From Photobacterium obscurum (GTDB lineage: Bacteria; Pseudomonadota; Gammaproteobacteria; Enterobacterales; Vibrionaceae): a DNA stretch of 64,000 nt. Shown here in pieces: positions 35,512-44,243 of the stretch (its first letter is position 1; every line of letters begins with the position of its first letter). Position numbers and translations under genes: made by a program. The stretch is taken from assembly GCF_026191635.1 (NCBI RefSeq), contig NZ_JAKRRW010000019.1, positions 50,984 through 114,983 on the forward strand, read 5' to 3'. Under the pieces are notes generated by a model, which did no database searches, was not told the DNA's origin, and saw only the letters and a list, made by a program, of their open reading frames with translations.

Positions 35512-36318
35512 TTAATCATATATTTCATTGTTATAGTGGTTCAGCATGAAATTTTCTTCCGTAAGGAACTGCTTAGGCGTCTGGCCGGTAAAGCGCTTAA
35601 ATTCCTTAATAAAATAAGGCTGATCGTAATAGCCGTGATCCAGGGCAACACTTGTATACTGATGGCTGCGCCCACTTAGCAGCGCTCTTAATGTTGATTG
35701 AAAGCGCGATGTCCTCTCGAAGTATTTGGCATCAACCCCGGTATAGGCCTTGAACTTACGCTGAAATGTTCGCTCGCTGACCTTCAAGCTTCCCTTAACA
35801 TTCACAATGACATCATGGCAGTTTTGGTAATAAATTTGATCAATTGCCCACTCCAGCTCTGTGGCTCCGGAAGACTTAGGTCTAATCTGCTGCATTAACC
35901 AGCCTTCCAGCAGTGATATCAACTCAATATTCGAGCCAGACTCTATGATCCGCAACAATAACTCTTTGGGCATGATTTGACTCGCTTCCACTATTTGATC
36001 GGCAATGGCGGTCAAAGGGACACCAAATAACTGGAAGAACCCTGCAGAGCGAAAACGAACCGAAAGCAATTTAGTCGCCCCCGTCGCCTTCATCTTGAAG
36101 ACAGACTTACGCGGACATATCACGAGTCCATCGCCGGATTTCAGCTGCGTTTGTGTCGGCAATTCAATAGCCAGCGGAGCGCCAAGATTAAACATTATCT
36201 CAACCCCGGTACCCGGCAATATGTCGGGGATCACTAGGGGATTGCTTTGCTCCCATAGCCAAAACTGAGTGATATAGGCGCCAAGCGGTGAGGTTGGCCT
36301 GATAAGTAATGTTTGCAT
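35512..36318 (-). CDS. AraC-family transcriptional regulator
   Basis: DNA-binding regulator. The 268-residue product has an N-terminal effector domain and a C-terminal AraC double helix-turn-helix: VKGSLKVSERTFQRKFKAYTGV (first helix-turn-helix) and SVALDHGYYDQPYFIKEFKRFTGQTPKQF (second, at about residues 217-250). It lies just before a DUF6506 gene on the same strand, separated by a terminator, so that gene is a candidate neighbour target. Confidence 0.88.
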   Translation of the reverse strand: MQTLLIRPTSPLGAYITQFWLWEQSNPLVIPDILPGTGVEIMFNLGAPLAIELPTQTQLKSGDGLVICPRKSVFKMKATGATKLLSVRFRSAGFFQLFGVPLTAIADQIVEASQIMPKELLLRIIESGSNIELISLLEGWLMQQIRPKSSGATELEWAIDQIYYQNCHDVIVNVKGSLKVSERTFQRKFKAYTGVDAKYFERTSRFQSTLRALLSGRSHQYTSVALDHGYYDQPYFIKEFKRFTGQTPKQFLTEENFMLNHYNNEIYD

Positions 36319-36350
36319 GGCGTGACTTTAGCATACCGCCTCAATAGATA

Positions 36351-36373
36351 GAGCCTGTTTATTCAACAGGCTC
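36351..36373 (-). terminator. Terminator between DUF6506 gene and araC-type gene
   Basis: GAGCCTGTT/AACAGGCTC forms a 9-bp stem with a 5-base loop, just after the DUF6506 stop on the minus strand. Confidence 0.7.
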
Positions 36374-36392
36374 CCTCGGCAGTGATTATTCC

Positions 36393-36707
36393 TCAAGATA
36401 AAAACAACTCATCGCCACTGGCAAAATCCAGGCAAGGGTGCCTGTCAAAGCGAACAACCCCGACATGAAGACGATCCCCTGCCGCCTTGACGACTTCGGC
36501 AACCCCCTGGTGGCCAAACCCACCGCACAGCTCAACAGCCTTAATTCCTTCATCAGCCAATGAATCCACCAGATCACAAGCTTCCTGATAACCGGAAACG
36601 GCAATGTTCTTCACATGCACTTCCTTGGTACGGACCCACGAGTAATCGGTTAACGGGTTTGCTTCTGGGGCGACAAAAATGAACGCGGCTTTAAATACGT
36701 TTGACAT
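36393..36707 (-). CDS. DUF6506-family protein
   Basis: Small cytoplasmic protein of unknown function. The 104-residue product has KAAFIFVAPEANP at the start and ELCGGFGHQGVAEVVKAAG in the middle, the pattern of this conserved family, which I believe is commonly found beside AraC regulators. No signal or membrane segment. A terminator follows. Confidence 0.65.
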   Translation of the reverse strand: MSNVFKAAFIFVAPEANPLTDYSWVRTKEVHVKNIAVSGYQEACDLVDSLADEGIKAVELCGGFGHQGVAEVVKAAGDRLHVGVVRFDRHPCLDFASGDELFLS

Positions 36708-36919
36708 GTGTTGGCTTCCTCATTTCGTTAATGGCAACCATCGTACAGTTAGCCCGAGGGTGAGGATTGTAGAAATACGCCAATGGTAGAAACTATAGAT
36801 AATGGCCAACGAAGAGCTCACAGCAAACCATCTAATTTACAGATAGTAACTAACTATCAAGCATCAAAATATTTAATGATAATGCTTGTACTTAATCAAT
36901 AGCTATAAAGGTCATCGTC

Positions 36920-37090
36920 ATGAAAAGCGCCACTGCAGAGCGTTCCGAATCCATCCAAAAAGAAATGGAAGAGCTGAAAGCACGCTTACGCCAAGGTACT
37001 CAAGCAATGCAAAGTTCCCCTAAACAAGATGAGTCAACAGAGTTTATGTCGTTAATAATTAAGAGCACCGCAACATTTGAGAAAAACTAA
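36920..37090 (+). CDS. Small helical hypothetical protein, 56 residues
   Basis: A frame below the usual length cut-off but with gene-like features: AAAGG 8 bases before the ATG, and a highly charged helical N-terminal half (SESIQKEMEELKARLRQG) with heptad-like spacing that could form a coiled coil. I do not recognise it. It is isolated between the DUF6506 gene and the tRNA region. Confidence 0.55.
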   Translation: MKSATAERSESIQKEMEELKARLRQGTQAMQSSPKQDESTEFMSLIIKSTATFEKN

Positions 37091-37247
37091 CATCTGAATT
37101 CTCCAGATAAAACCTCAGGAATGCCCGTCAGGCCTTTCGATAACTACAACTGCATCTTCTATTGCTGCAGGGTAAGGGGTAGAGATTGATATTAAACGAT
37201 AAGCCCCTGTCACTCCTATTGTGGATGATTGCGACGCCCGGAAACAA

Positions 37248-37273
37248 AAAAGCCAGCAATTAAGCTGGCTTTT
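37248..37273 (-). terminator. Terminator after the tRNA remnant
   Basis: AAAAGCCAGC/GCTGGCTTTT forms a 10-bp stem; on the minus strand it ends in a T-run. It repeats the tRNA-then-terminator layout of the intact tRNA-Ser next door. Confidence 0.75.
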
Positions 37274-37280
37274 CTGAATA

Positions 37281-37319
37281 TGGCGGAGGGCTCTGGGTAT
37301 CGCGGATTTGAACCCTGGT
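37281..37319 (-). pseudogene. Decayed 3' end of a tRNA (Ser-like)
   Basis: On the minus strand this contains GGTTCAAATCC, like a T-arm, and ends CTCCGCCA like the adjacent tRNA-Ser. About 10 extra bases separate the T-arm from the acceptor, the T-stem does not pair, and the 5' two thirds are missing. It is a nonfunctional remnant, perhaps from a tandem duplication or an old integration event. Confidence 0.55.
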
Positions 37320-37339
37320 TCACCATATCGTAATAGCAA

Positions 37340-37366
37340 AAAGGGCGCTGAATTATCAGCGCCCTT
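37340..37366 (-). terminator. Terminator of tRNA-Ser
   Basis: AAGGGCGCTGA pairs with TCAGCGCCCTT around a 4-base loop, and on the minus strand it ends in a run of T. It lies 10 bases past the tRNA 3' end. Confidence 0.85.
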
Positions 37367-37375
37367 CTCTAAATA

Positions 37376-37466
37376 TGGCGGAGAGATAGGGATTTGAACC
37401 CTAGATACGCTACAAACGTATGCCGGTTTTCAAGACCGGTGCTTTCAACCACTCAGCCATCTCTCC
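37376..37466 (-). tRNA. tRNA-Ser (anticodon UGA)
   Basis: A 91-base serine tRNA with a long variable arm. The acceptor GGAGAGA pairs with TCTCTCC and encodes GCCA at the 3' end. The anticodon loop is CTTGAAA in a CGGT/ACCGG stem context, giving UGA. The T-arm has GGTTCAAATCC. It lies on the minus strand with its own terminator. Confidence 0.97.
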
Positions 37467-37618
37467 TTTGTGGGGCGCATAATACGGAAGGTCTCTAAAC
37501 TTGTAAACCCTCCACAAAACCAACCGCTCAGCATTTGATCACCCAATCCATTGCCAGGGCAATTATCACCCGAAAACGACCGATTTAATTGTTGATTCAT
37601 TGAATCAATGGCATAAAA

Positions 37619-37647
37619 AAGCCCTCGACGAGTGCGTCCGAGGGCTG
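37619..37647 (-). terminator. Terminator after the C69 dipeptidase gene
   Basis: AGCCCTCG/CGAGGGCT forms an 8-bp stem and, on the minus strand, is followed by a T-run of six. Confidence 0.85.
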
Positions 37648-37668
37648 TATGTTTTCACCGAAAGCGAC

Positions 37669-39141
37669 TTATAGGCTCATGATCTTTTTGAATTCTTCTT
37701 CAGAATATTTCTTCTCGGTGCTCTTAGTCAGATCCGTCATCATCTTATAGCGAATTTCAGTCGCCATCGATAATGTCCGTTGTAGCTGACCGTACGAATA
37801 ATCAGAGGCCATATTCAACGCGGCTTGCTTGTCCGATTGGTAAAGAGTCTTCAGTGTCGCATCCAGGCTGCTGACTTGTTGATATAGCTTGGTTTCCTCT
37901 TTATCCCATGTCTCTTTTAGCATCGGCAGGTACTTATCTGGGTTAGCCGTCGCCAATGCCGTTAAGCTACGGAACTGCCAATAAGCCGACTCGTCAGTAT
38001 AGGTATCACTACCGGTTTGGTAAGGCGTTGGATACTCTTGCAAGCTTGAATATAACGGTACCAGCACCGACTCAGGCAATACCCCGAAGCTCTGCCAAAT
38101 CAAGCCCTGCAACTCTTTCGGCATATCTTTACGTAGTTGAATAACATGAGATTCAAGCTGGCGTTCAACACGCATTGGCCGCTCGCCATTGGCCTCTAAC
38201 TGCGTACCTTCATAAGTTGCCCCCAGTACATTAGCCACATCTTGAACCGAAATTTTCTGATCCGGCTTCATAAATAACGGGTACTGATCCTGCCTGGTTT
38301 CCTGCTTGTTCGATGCCGACAGCATTTTCTGCCCTAGCCATTCACGGTCAATGTTATAGACATCCCCTACCACCCCAAAGGCCTTGGCAAAGTTAAACGA
38401 TTTTGCATTGGGCTTATCCAGCAATTGATGCTCTTGCACAAAGGCCAGCAAGTTTTTCGAATGCAGTACGTCCTTGCTATTAAGGTCAACACCGTGGATC
38501 CGCAGGCCGTTAGCAATCATGGCGTAGCTGTCATCCGGCACCTTGACCGCGATCCAGTGATGCCCCGAGCCAATTTCTACCAACCATGCCTCATTAACAT
38601 CTGCAATATACAGACTGTTACCTTCACCCGCTCCATATTGTTCGATGTACTTGCCGAGCAGCTCAACGCCTTCTTTTGCCGTTTTCACCTGAGGTAGGAT
38701 CAAAGTCGGTATCACAGCCTCAATCACACCGTTTTCCACCAGCGGGTCGACTTCCTGCGCTTTGTCATTCACTTCGGCACTGGTGGTAGCCGAAATCGCT
38801 ACGTTAAATTCGTTGATACCACGCTCTTCATAAAACTTACCGTTGCTATCGACGGTATGCGCGTCCCAGTCTGGGATCGCCGAATAGCCGTAAAATTGCT
38901 CTGGCATAGGAACAACGAGTCCGTTACCTAACTTCCACTCACCCGCTTCGTTCTTTTTAGCCGGACGATAAGCCAAGTGTTTATTCCAGTTATTGATACC
39001 GAAGTCTTCGTTGCGGGCAATCATAATACTGCCATCAACAGATGCGCCTTTACCGACAATAAGACCAGTACACGCGTTGGCACTCATACTCAGTGCGGAC
39101 AGAATTGCTGCAGACAATAGGGTTACAGACGTTTTTTTCAT
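37669..39141 (-). CDS. Secreted C69-family dipeptidase
   Basis: Ntn-type peptidase of family C69 (PepD/dipeptidase A), expected in the periplasm or outside the cell. The 490-residue product has a signal peptide (MKKTSVTLLSAAILSALSMSANA) followed directly by the Cys nucleophile in CTGLIVGKGAS, so export exposes the active residue. It continues with MIARNEDFG, characteristic of the family. The start at 39141 follows AGGAGAGA; ten upstream codons are excluded. It shares the cleavage-exposes-Cys design with the amidase at 16325. Its neighbours give no pathway context. Confidence 0.9.
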   Translation of the reverse strand: MKKTSVTLLSAAILSALSMSANACTGLIVGKGASVDGSIMIARNEDFGINNWNKHLAYRPAKKNEAGEWKLGNGLVVPMPEQFYGYSAIPDWDAHTVDSNGKFYEERGINEFNVAISATTSAEVNDKAQEVDPLVENGVIEAVIPTLILPQVKTAKEGVELLGKYIEQYGAGEGNSLYIADVNEAWLVEIGSGHHWIAVKVPDDSYAMIANGLRIHGVDLNSKDVLHSKNLLAFVQEHQLLDKPNAKSFNFAKAFGVVGDVYNIDREWLGQKMLSASNKQETRQDQYPLFMKPDQKISVQDVANVLGATYEGTQLEANGERPMRVERQLESHVIQLRKDMPKELQGLIWQSFGVLPESVLVPLYSSLQEYPTPYQTGSDTYTDESAYWQFRSLTALATANPDKYLPMLKETWDKEETKLYQQVSSLDATLKTLYQSDKQAALNMASDYSYGQLQRTLSMATEIRYKMMTDLTKSTEKKYSEEEFKKIMSL

Positions 39142-39727
39142 CGTATCTCTCCTTGTAGGAATACAAACCACAGAGAATAATTATTCACATTTATGGTGAT
39201 ATTTATCTTTTTTATGCTATTTATGTCAATAAATACCGACAATGAAGTGTATCTTTCTGGAATGTTGTTTATTGTTTAGTCGATCACGCTATCAATAATC
39301 AAAAAAAACGGAAGAATAAAACTGACGACATGCTCACTATCTGGATGATATGCACTCAAGGCATAAGGGGGGGAAAGCAGCAAAGACTCGGTTCTTAATA
39401 AGAAGGGAGTCGGGCAACACTACAGAGGAGTGACTTTTGGTTTTCACTCTAAATTATCCAAACCACTTGAAAATAGATAATTAAGATCGAATAAAAATAA
39501 CGATACAAACAATTGAGCTCGCTTTCGGACAGTTCTAACTTTTCCAAGGCGTCATTTCGAAACCGTTAATACTGCGTTGTTCGCAACTGACTCAATACTG
39601 TTCAATCGTGGCGCCACCTCACTTTCTCGGATATTTATTCACTATCAAGGAGGTTATTCACTAGTGTAGTGCTTTAAGAACACTGCCTAATAAGCAACCA
39701 GTTTACACTGTAAAGCCGGTTAACGAT
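39142..39727. other. Long intergenic region with no recognised feature
   Basis: 586 bases of AT-rich DNA between the dipeptidase gene (transcribed away) and the stop of the GNAT gene. Only short frames without ribosome sites are present. No terminator, tRNA or inverted-repeat element recognised. Confidence 0.6.
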
Positions 39728-40216
39728 TTATTGCTCCAACGGTAAATACAGTATTTGTTGCGGCCCAGCGGGACCACCCAAATAGAGTTTTTGCGAGTCT
39801 AAAAAACCGCAGGCAAGATACAGCGCTATGGCTCGGGTATTTCGTAGATTGACCGTCAATACCAGATTGGTAACTGACGGATAATGCTCAACGACATATT
39901 GCTTCAGCAGACGGCAAGATTGCCCCCCATACCCAGCCCCCTGAAAACGACTATCGATAAAGTATGAACGCAAGCCCAGCTCGCCCAATTTGCTAAATTC
40001 AGGATAAGTGGCGAAGGCGTGGTCGAGGATAAAAAAGCCAATAATTTGGCTATTAAGCCCAGCGTCCTCAAGACATATAACATGGAAGTCTTCCGATGAT
40101 TGCTGATTTTGCAGCGTCTCACTAATGGGTAAAACAAAATCCGACTGAGATCCAGCAACCGCTAGCTCGCATAAAGCATGGCGATCAACCTCCTGCATTT
40201 TTCTGATGGTTAACAC
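39728..40216 (-). CDS. GNAT-family N-acetyltransferase
   Basis: Probable acetyltransferase; the acceptor is unknown. The 162-residue product has the GNAT acetyl-CoA loop in RFQGAGYGGQSCRLLKQYV (about residues 93-111) and a C-terminal LTVNLRNTRAIALYLACGF motif. It is followed on the minus strand by no close gene; dbpA lies upstream beyond its own terminator, so it is probably monocistronic. Confidence 0.85.
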   Translation of the reverse strand: MLTIRKMQEVDRHALCELAVAGSQSDFVLPISETLQNQQSSEDFHVICLEDAGLNSQIIGFFILDHAFATYPEFSKLGELGLRSYFIDSRFQGAGYGGQSCRLLKQYVVEHYPSVTNLVLTVNLRNTRAIALYLACGFLDSQKLYLGGPAGPQQILYLPLEQ

Positions 40217-40351
40217 TCTTGGCCTCCTTGCTAAAAGCTATCAACCTATCCTGCCCGAGTTGAGTTCAAAAGCAAAACGATGGGACTAAGTCGCAATCCA
40301 ATATGGGATCGACTCTATGGTTAATAAGAGGGTTTGGACGGTTTAAAAAGA

Positions 40352-40383
40352 AAAGCCCGCTCCGGTAATACCGGAACGGGCTT
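40352..40383 (-). terminator. Terminator after dbpA
   Basis: AAGCCCG and CCGG arms pair across a short loop (AAGCCCGCTCCGGT with ACCGGAACGGGCTT, one mismatch). On the minus strand it is followed by TTTTCTTTTT. Confidence 0.85.
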
Positions 40384-40405
40384 GTAGATATTGATGAAAA
40401 AGTAC

Positions 40406-41794
40406 TTAGCTGCGAATTTGACGCACGCGGAACGATCGGCCTTTCATCTTACCGTTTTCCAGTTTCTTAAGTGCAGCACGAGCGACTTCGCGGCTCACGG
40501 CAACATAGGCACACATATCAAATACGTTGATCTTGCCAACTTGGTTGCCTGCAATCCCATTCTCGCCAGTCAGGGCACCAAGAATATCGCCTGGGCGAAC
40601 TTTCTGCTTCTTACCACCACCAATTTGCAGAGTTACCATCGCTGGACGATGGGTCGGCTGATCGAGCAGATGCATCGGAGGCAACTCCTCGCCTTCGATA
40701 GTCTTATCCAGGTAGTCTTCCAGCAGGGCAATCTTGTAGTGCTCTTTGTCGCTAAAGAACGAACAGGCAATTCCTTTGCTGCCTGCACGGCCAGTACGGC
40801 CGATGCGGTGAACGTGCACTTCGGTGTCACGGGCAACGTGATAGTTAATTACCGCATCAAGCGCATCGATATCCAGACCACGGGCAGCCACGTCAGTTGC
40901 CACCAGCACAGAGGCACTCTTGTTGGCAAAACGCACCAGAGTCTGATCACGTTCGCGCTGCTCCAAGTCTCCGTGCAGGGCAATCGCACTGAAACCGTAA
41001 CGTTCCAGATCGTCTGCCACTTCCTGCGTTTCACGCTTGGTGTTACAGAAAACGACAGTCGATTCAGGACGATGCTGAGAAAGTAGCAGGCGCAGGCCCG
41101 TCATACGCTCATCGTTGTTTTCTACTTTGAAGAAGTGCTGCTGGATACTGCTATTGTCATGGGTGGCTTCAACCTTCGCCATCACAGGTTTGTGCATGAT
41201 GCGCTTAGCAATTGATTCAATTTGCTTCGGATAAGTTGCACTAAACAGCAATGTCTGACGGCGCTCTGGAGCGGCATCAATAATCGCATCTAATGCGTCC
41301 TGGAAACCCATTTCCAACATACGGTCAGCTTCATCCAGGATCAGCATGTTCAGATCATCCAGATTCAGGTTACCTTTACGTACGTGTTCTTCAATTCGGC
41401 CCGGTGTGCCCACGATGATGTGTGCTCCGTGCTCCAGCGAGCCAATTTGCGGGCCAAACGGCATACCGCCGCACAGTGTCAGCACCTTAATGTTATGAAT
41501 AGCACGAGCCAGCTTACGGATCTCTTTGGCAACCTGATCCGCCAGCTCACGTGTCGGACAAAGCACCAGCGACTGAACGCGGAAGCGCTTCACATTCAGG
41601 TGGTCCAGCAAACCCAAACCAAAGGCTGCAGTTTTGCCCGAACCGGTTTTACCCTGAGCAATCACATCTTTACCAGCAAGAATATGCGGCAGACTCTGTG
41701 CCTGAATTGGTGTCATCGCTTCATAGCCAAGCGAAGACAAGTTTGAAAGTAAATCCGGTTTCAGATTCAGGGTCGAGAAAGCAGTCTGGCTCAA
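40406..41794 (-). CDS. dbpA: ATP-dependent RNA helicase DbpA
   Basis: DEAD-box helicase that acts on 23S rRNA hairpin 92 during large-subunit assembly. The 462-residue product has all core motifs: Walker A AQGKTGSGKT (residues 46-55), DEAD (154-157), SAT, and HRIGRTGRAG. The C-terminal DbpA-type RNA-binding domain runs from about residue 385 (KVRPGDILGALTGENG) to RSFRVRQIRS. That domain distinguishes DbpA from other DEAD-box helicases. It ends with a clear terminator and is unrelated to the PTS operon upstream, which is divergent. Confidence 0.94.
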   Translation of the reverse strand: MSQTAFSTLNLKPDLLSNLSSLGYEAMTPIQAQSLPHILAGKDVIAQGKTGSGKTAAFGLGLLDHLNVKRFRVQSLVLCPTRELADQVAKEIRKLARAIHNIKVLTLCGGMPFGPQIGSLEHGAHIIVGTPGRIEEHVRKGNLNLDDLNMLILDEADRMLEMGFQDALDAIIDAAPERRQTLLFSATYPKQIESIAKRIMHKPVMAKVEATHDNSSIQQHFFKVENNDERMTGLRLLLSQHRPESTVVFCNTKRETQEVADDLERYGFSAIALHGDLEQRERDQTLVRFANKSASVLVATDVAARGLDIDALDAVINYHVARDTEVHVHRIGRTGRAGSKGIACSFFSDKEHYKIALLEDYLDKTIEGEELPPMHLLDQPTHRPAMVTLQIGGGKKQKVRPGDILGALTGENGIAGNQVGKINVFDMCAYVAVSREVARAALKKLENGKMKGRSFRVRQIRS

Positions 41795-42213
41795 GGGAAG
41801 TATCCTATGTGATGCTGGAACGTCTGGCAGCAGTAAACAGATAGCGCAATAGACGCTGTTTTAAGGGCTGCGACACTACCAGCCTTTGGCGGTAAAAGAA
41901 ACAATTTACTGAAAAGAGATGACCACAAGCCGACAACGGTGATGCTGACATGAATTTTGGAATGAATTAAGGATGGCAGTAAACCAAAGTCCCTGTGGCC
42001 TTCGGGTAGGCAATAGGGACAGTGACAACCATCAAACCGTGTATATAAGAGAAAAATTAAAAATCATTAATTGCTTTGTCGCTTATTTCTGATAACCCAG
42101 ACTAACTGAACTAACACTTCAAAATTAACAACCTATTCCCTATATATCCAAGTAAATTCAAAATGCTTGTTCCGAAAAAAACTTGATGTTGATTAAATAT
42201 ACAATACTTTATC
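41795..42213. other. Intergenic region between dbpA and the first PTS operon
   Basis: About 420 bases without a supported gene. It carries the dbpA promoter and, at its right edge, the CRP box of the PTS operon. Confidence 0.6.
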
Positions 42214-42256
42214 TGTGATTTGTTTCACATACTAATATCGCCTATACGTATATTAT
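42214..42256 (+). promoter_or_regulatory. CRP-dependent promoter of PTS operon 1
   Basis: TGTGATTTGTTTCACA (42214-42229) is a full match to the CRP consensus. TATTAT lies at 42251-42256, so a start near 42263 would place CRP at -41.5. This leaves about 20 untranslated bases before the leader ORF start. Confidence 0.75.
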
Positions 42257-42282
42257 CAATTTTTAATCCATGGAGGTTTATA

Positions 42283-42798
42283 GTGAAAAATATAAACACA
42301 CAATCATTAATAGCATTTACCCAAAGTGTCTTACACACTTTGGTAAGTGTTATTTTTTCTTGTGTTTGTATTGAAAAATCAAATGAATTAACTGTTAGCA
42401 ATGACGTAGAGCTTGATGAAATCGCATCAAATTATAATAAATTTTATGTGAAAATCGGGGGATGTATTCGCTCACGCATACAGAGCTGGTCGGCGAATAA
42501 CCTATCTTGCTGGAAACAAGACACCCACTCACGCGCCAAGCTTGTCAAAACTCTGTTTTTAGTTATCAGCCGTAGTCATTTGTATTTTTCTAAATCTGTT
42601 TCTGCAATCAAGCTTGTTGGTTTTTATCGTCACGCCCCAGCTGATGCGAGATACATCACTGCTCTCGCCCTAACGCAGAACATTGATACAAACCCAAACA
42701 AATCACTTGTTTTCAATACTATAAGCAGCAATCACCTAACGGTGGTTGCTGCTTTTTTTGTTCCATTCAACGTTCAACAGCATACGATGCTGAAGTAG
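42283..42798 (+). CDS. PTS leader ORF A, unknown protein with internal terminators
   Basis: A 171-residue frame starting with GTG after GGAGG (8 bases). I do not recognise the family. It has an N-terminal hydrophobic segment (about residues 9-30), an acidic turn with ELDEIAS, a basic middle, and YRHAPADAR. ORF B at 50153 has the same layout with ELDEISS and YRHAGDP, and the underlying DNA shares the 15-mer AGAGCTTGATGAAAT, so the two are probably related. The frame runs through an intrinsic terminator (42724-42759) and ends 8 bases before EIIB. It may be a real membrane-associated regulator, a translated attenuation leader, or both. Confidence 0.5.
   Translation: MKNINTQSLIAFTQSVLHTLVSVIFSCVCIEKSNELTVSNDVELDEIASNYNKFYVKIGGCIRSRIQSWSANNLSCWKQDTHSRAKLVKTLFLVISRSHLYFSKSVSAIKLVGFYRHAPADARYITALALTQNIDTNPNKSLVFNTISSNHLTVVAAFFVPFNVQQHTMLK
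42321..42357 (+). terminator. Early hairpin with T-run inside leader ORF A
   Basis: CCAAAGTGT/ACACTTTGG with a 5-base loop, then TTATTTTTT at a short distance. It could terminate transcription soon after the start unless the leader is translated. Confidence 0.5.
42724..42759 (+). terminator. Intrinsic terminator immediately upstream of PTS EIIB 1
   Basis: A 13-bp stem AGCAGCAATCACC with GGTGGTTGCTGCT (one G-U pair), a TAAC loop and seven T. It lies between the promoter and the structural genes, so read-through or antitermination is needed for expression. Confidence 0.85.
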
Positions 42799-42806
42799 AG
42801 GTGAAT

Positions 42807-43121
42807 ATGTTTATTGTTTGTGTAGCCGCTTGTCCAACTGGAATTGCCCATACCTATATGGCTGCTGAAGCGCTGGATGTCTTAGGTAAAGAAAAAGGCT
42901 GGGAAATAAAAGTTGAGACCCAGGGAAGTACTGGCATTGAGAATGAAATTACATCACAAGATATAGCGCAAGCCGACGGAGTCATTATCGCGGCAGAGAT
43001 TGCAATCGATGGAATGGAAAGGTTTGAAGGTTTAGCCAAATTAGAGTGTGCCGTGGCAGATCCAATAAAACAACCTCAGGCCGTCTATGAAACAATGATG
43101 CACATAATAAATAATCAATAA
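42807..43121 (+). CDS. Fructose-family PTS EIIB component
   Basis: Cytoplasmic phosphoryl carrier that passes phosphate from EIIA to the sugar bound in EIIC. The 104-residue product has the active Cys9 in AACPTGIAHTYMAAE and the segment VETQGSTGIENEIT typical of EIIB-Fru. The ATG at 42807 is preferred to the GTG at 42801, which lies in the ribosome site GAGGTG. EIIC begins 12 bases later. It resembles the separate EIIB units of E. coli Fry/Frw systems in size. Confidence 0.93.
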   Translation: MFIVCVAACPTGIAHTYMAAEALDVLGKEKGWEIKVETQGSTGIENEITSQDIAQADGVIIAAEIAIDGMERFEGLAKLECAVADPIKQPQAVYETMMHIINNQ

Positions 43122-43132
43122 GGAACACCATC

Positions 43133-44230
43133 ATGGCCCTATTATTGAAAAAAGAAAAAACTGAAATAGATAAATTAAGAGAAGCCCTTATGACCGGGGT
43201 ATCTTATATGATCCCGGTTATTGTTGCTGGCGGGATGTTATTAGCATTCGGATCTTTATTTGAAAGTATTACCGGAATTAATATAGCTGAAAATAATAGT
43301 TTTTTAGCTCAGATAATAAGTGACTTAAAAACATTCGGGTTATATGGCCTGACCTTGCTTTTCCCTGTGATTGCAGCATTTGTTGGCTTTGGTCTGGCCG
43401 GTAAACCGGCGATCGCGCCGGGGCTGATTGCCGGCATGTTGGCGCGTGATATGCAAATGGGATTCCTCGGTGCTTTGCTCGGTGGTCTGATGGTCGGTTA
43501 TCTGGTGCGCTGGATGCTGGCCAATATCAAGCTGCCTAAAGAGTTCAGAAGCCTGCTTCCTATGGTGATTATCCCATTACTCGGCTCGGCTATCGTGCTG
43601 TTTGCAATGAAATATATCGTCGGGGTTCCACTTATTGCCCTAAACAGCGGTTTGGAAAGCTGGCTGATCGATATGTCCGGCGGGAACAAAATTATTATGG
43701 CTGCCGTATTAGGCGCAATGGTGGGGTTTGACCTCGGCGGGCCAATCAATAAGGCCGCGATCACGGTGAGCTTGGGGCTCTTCTCTCAAGGTATTTTTGA
43801 ACCGGTAACCGCCTCTCATATCGCCATCATGGTGGCCCCTTTCGGGATTGGTATTTCAACAATGATTGCCAAGCAATATTACACCAAAGAGCTCCAGGAG
43901 AACGGTCGCGCGGCCTTAATGATGTCTTGTGTAGGGATCAGCGAAGGCGCCATTCCATTTATCCTGGCCAATCCGGCGCTGATTATCATCAACACCATTG
44001 GCAGTGCTGTTGCAGCCGCTTGCGTCATCATGCTGGACACCATTGTTGAGGCTCCTGCGGCCGGCATTTTGGCAATTATTCTCTCCTCAAATTTCGTGCT
44101 GTATACCCTTTCGATCGCAGCCGGTGTGGCAATTGTCGCAATCGGCACAACCATCCTGATGAAACGTCAGTACCTGAAACAAAAAGCTAACGAGCAAGCC
44201 ATGCCGTCAGCAGAAATTAAATCCGCATAG
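43133..44230 (+). CDS. Fructose-family PTS EIIC permease
   Basis: Inner-membrane channel that imports and phosphorylates the sugar with EIIB. The 365-residue product has about nine membrane segments and family motifs: MTGVSYMIPVIVAGG, GLAGKPAIAPGLIAGMLA, VGFDLGGPINKAA, and ISEGAIPFILANP with the Glu of the substrate site. It is paralogous to the EIIC at 51005. Followed by GH38, which probably cleaves the imported phosphorylated product. A mannoside is the likely substrate. Confidence 0.93.
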   Translation: MALLLKKEKTEIDKLREALMTGVSYMIPVIVAGGMLLAFGSLFESITGINIAENNSFLAQIISDLKTFGLYGLTLLFPVIAAFVGFGLAGKPAIAPGLIAGMLARDMQMGFLGALLGGLMVGYLVRWMLANIKLPKEFRSLLPMVIIPLLGSAIVLFAMKYIVGVPLIALNSGLESWLIDMSGGNKIIMAAVLGAMVGFDLGGPINKAAITVSLGLFSQGIFEPVTASHIAIMVAPFGIGISTMIAKQYYTKELQENGRAALMMSCVGISEGAIPFILANPALIIINTIGSAVAAACVIMLDTIVEAPAAGILAIILSSNFVLYTLSIAAGVAIVAIGTTILMKRQYLKQKANEQAMPSAEIKSA

Positions 44231-44243
44231 AGGTGGAATAGGT

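Noticed and set aside
37281..37319. Second functional tRNA
   Set aside because: The T-stem does not pair, extra bases interrupt it and the 5' two thirds are missing.
40391..41086. 231-codon plus-strand frame opposite dbpA
   Set aside because: Antisense shadow of dbpA.
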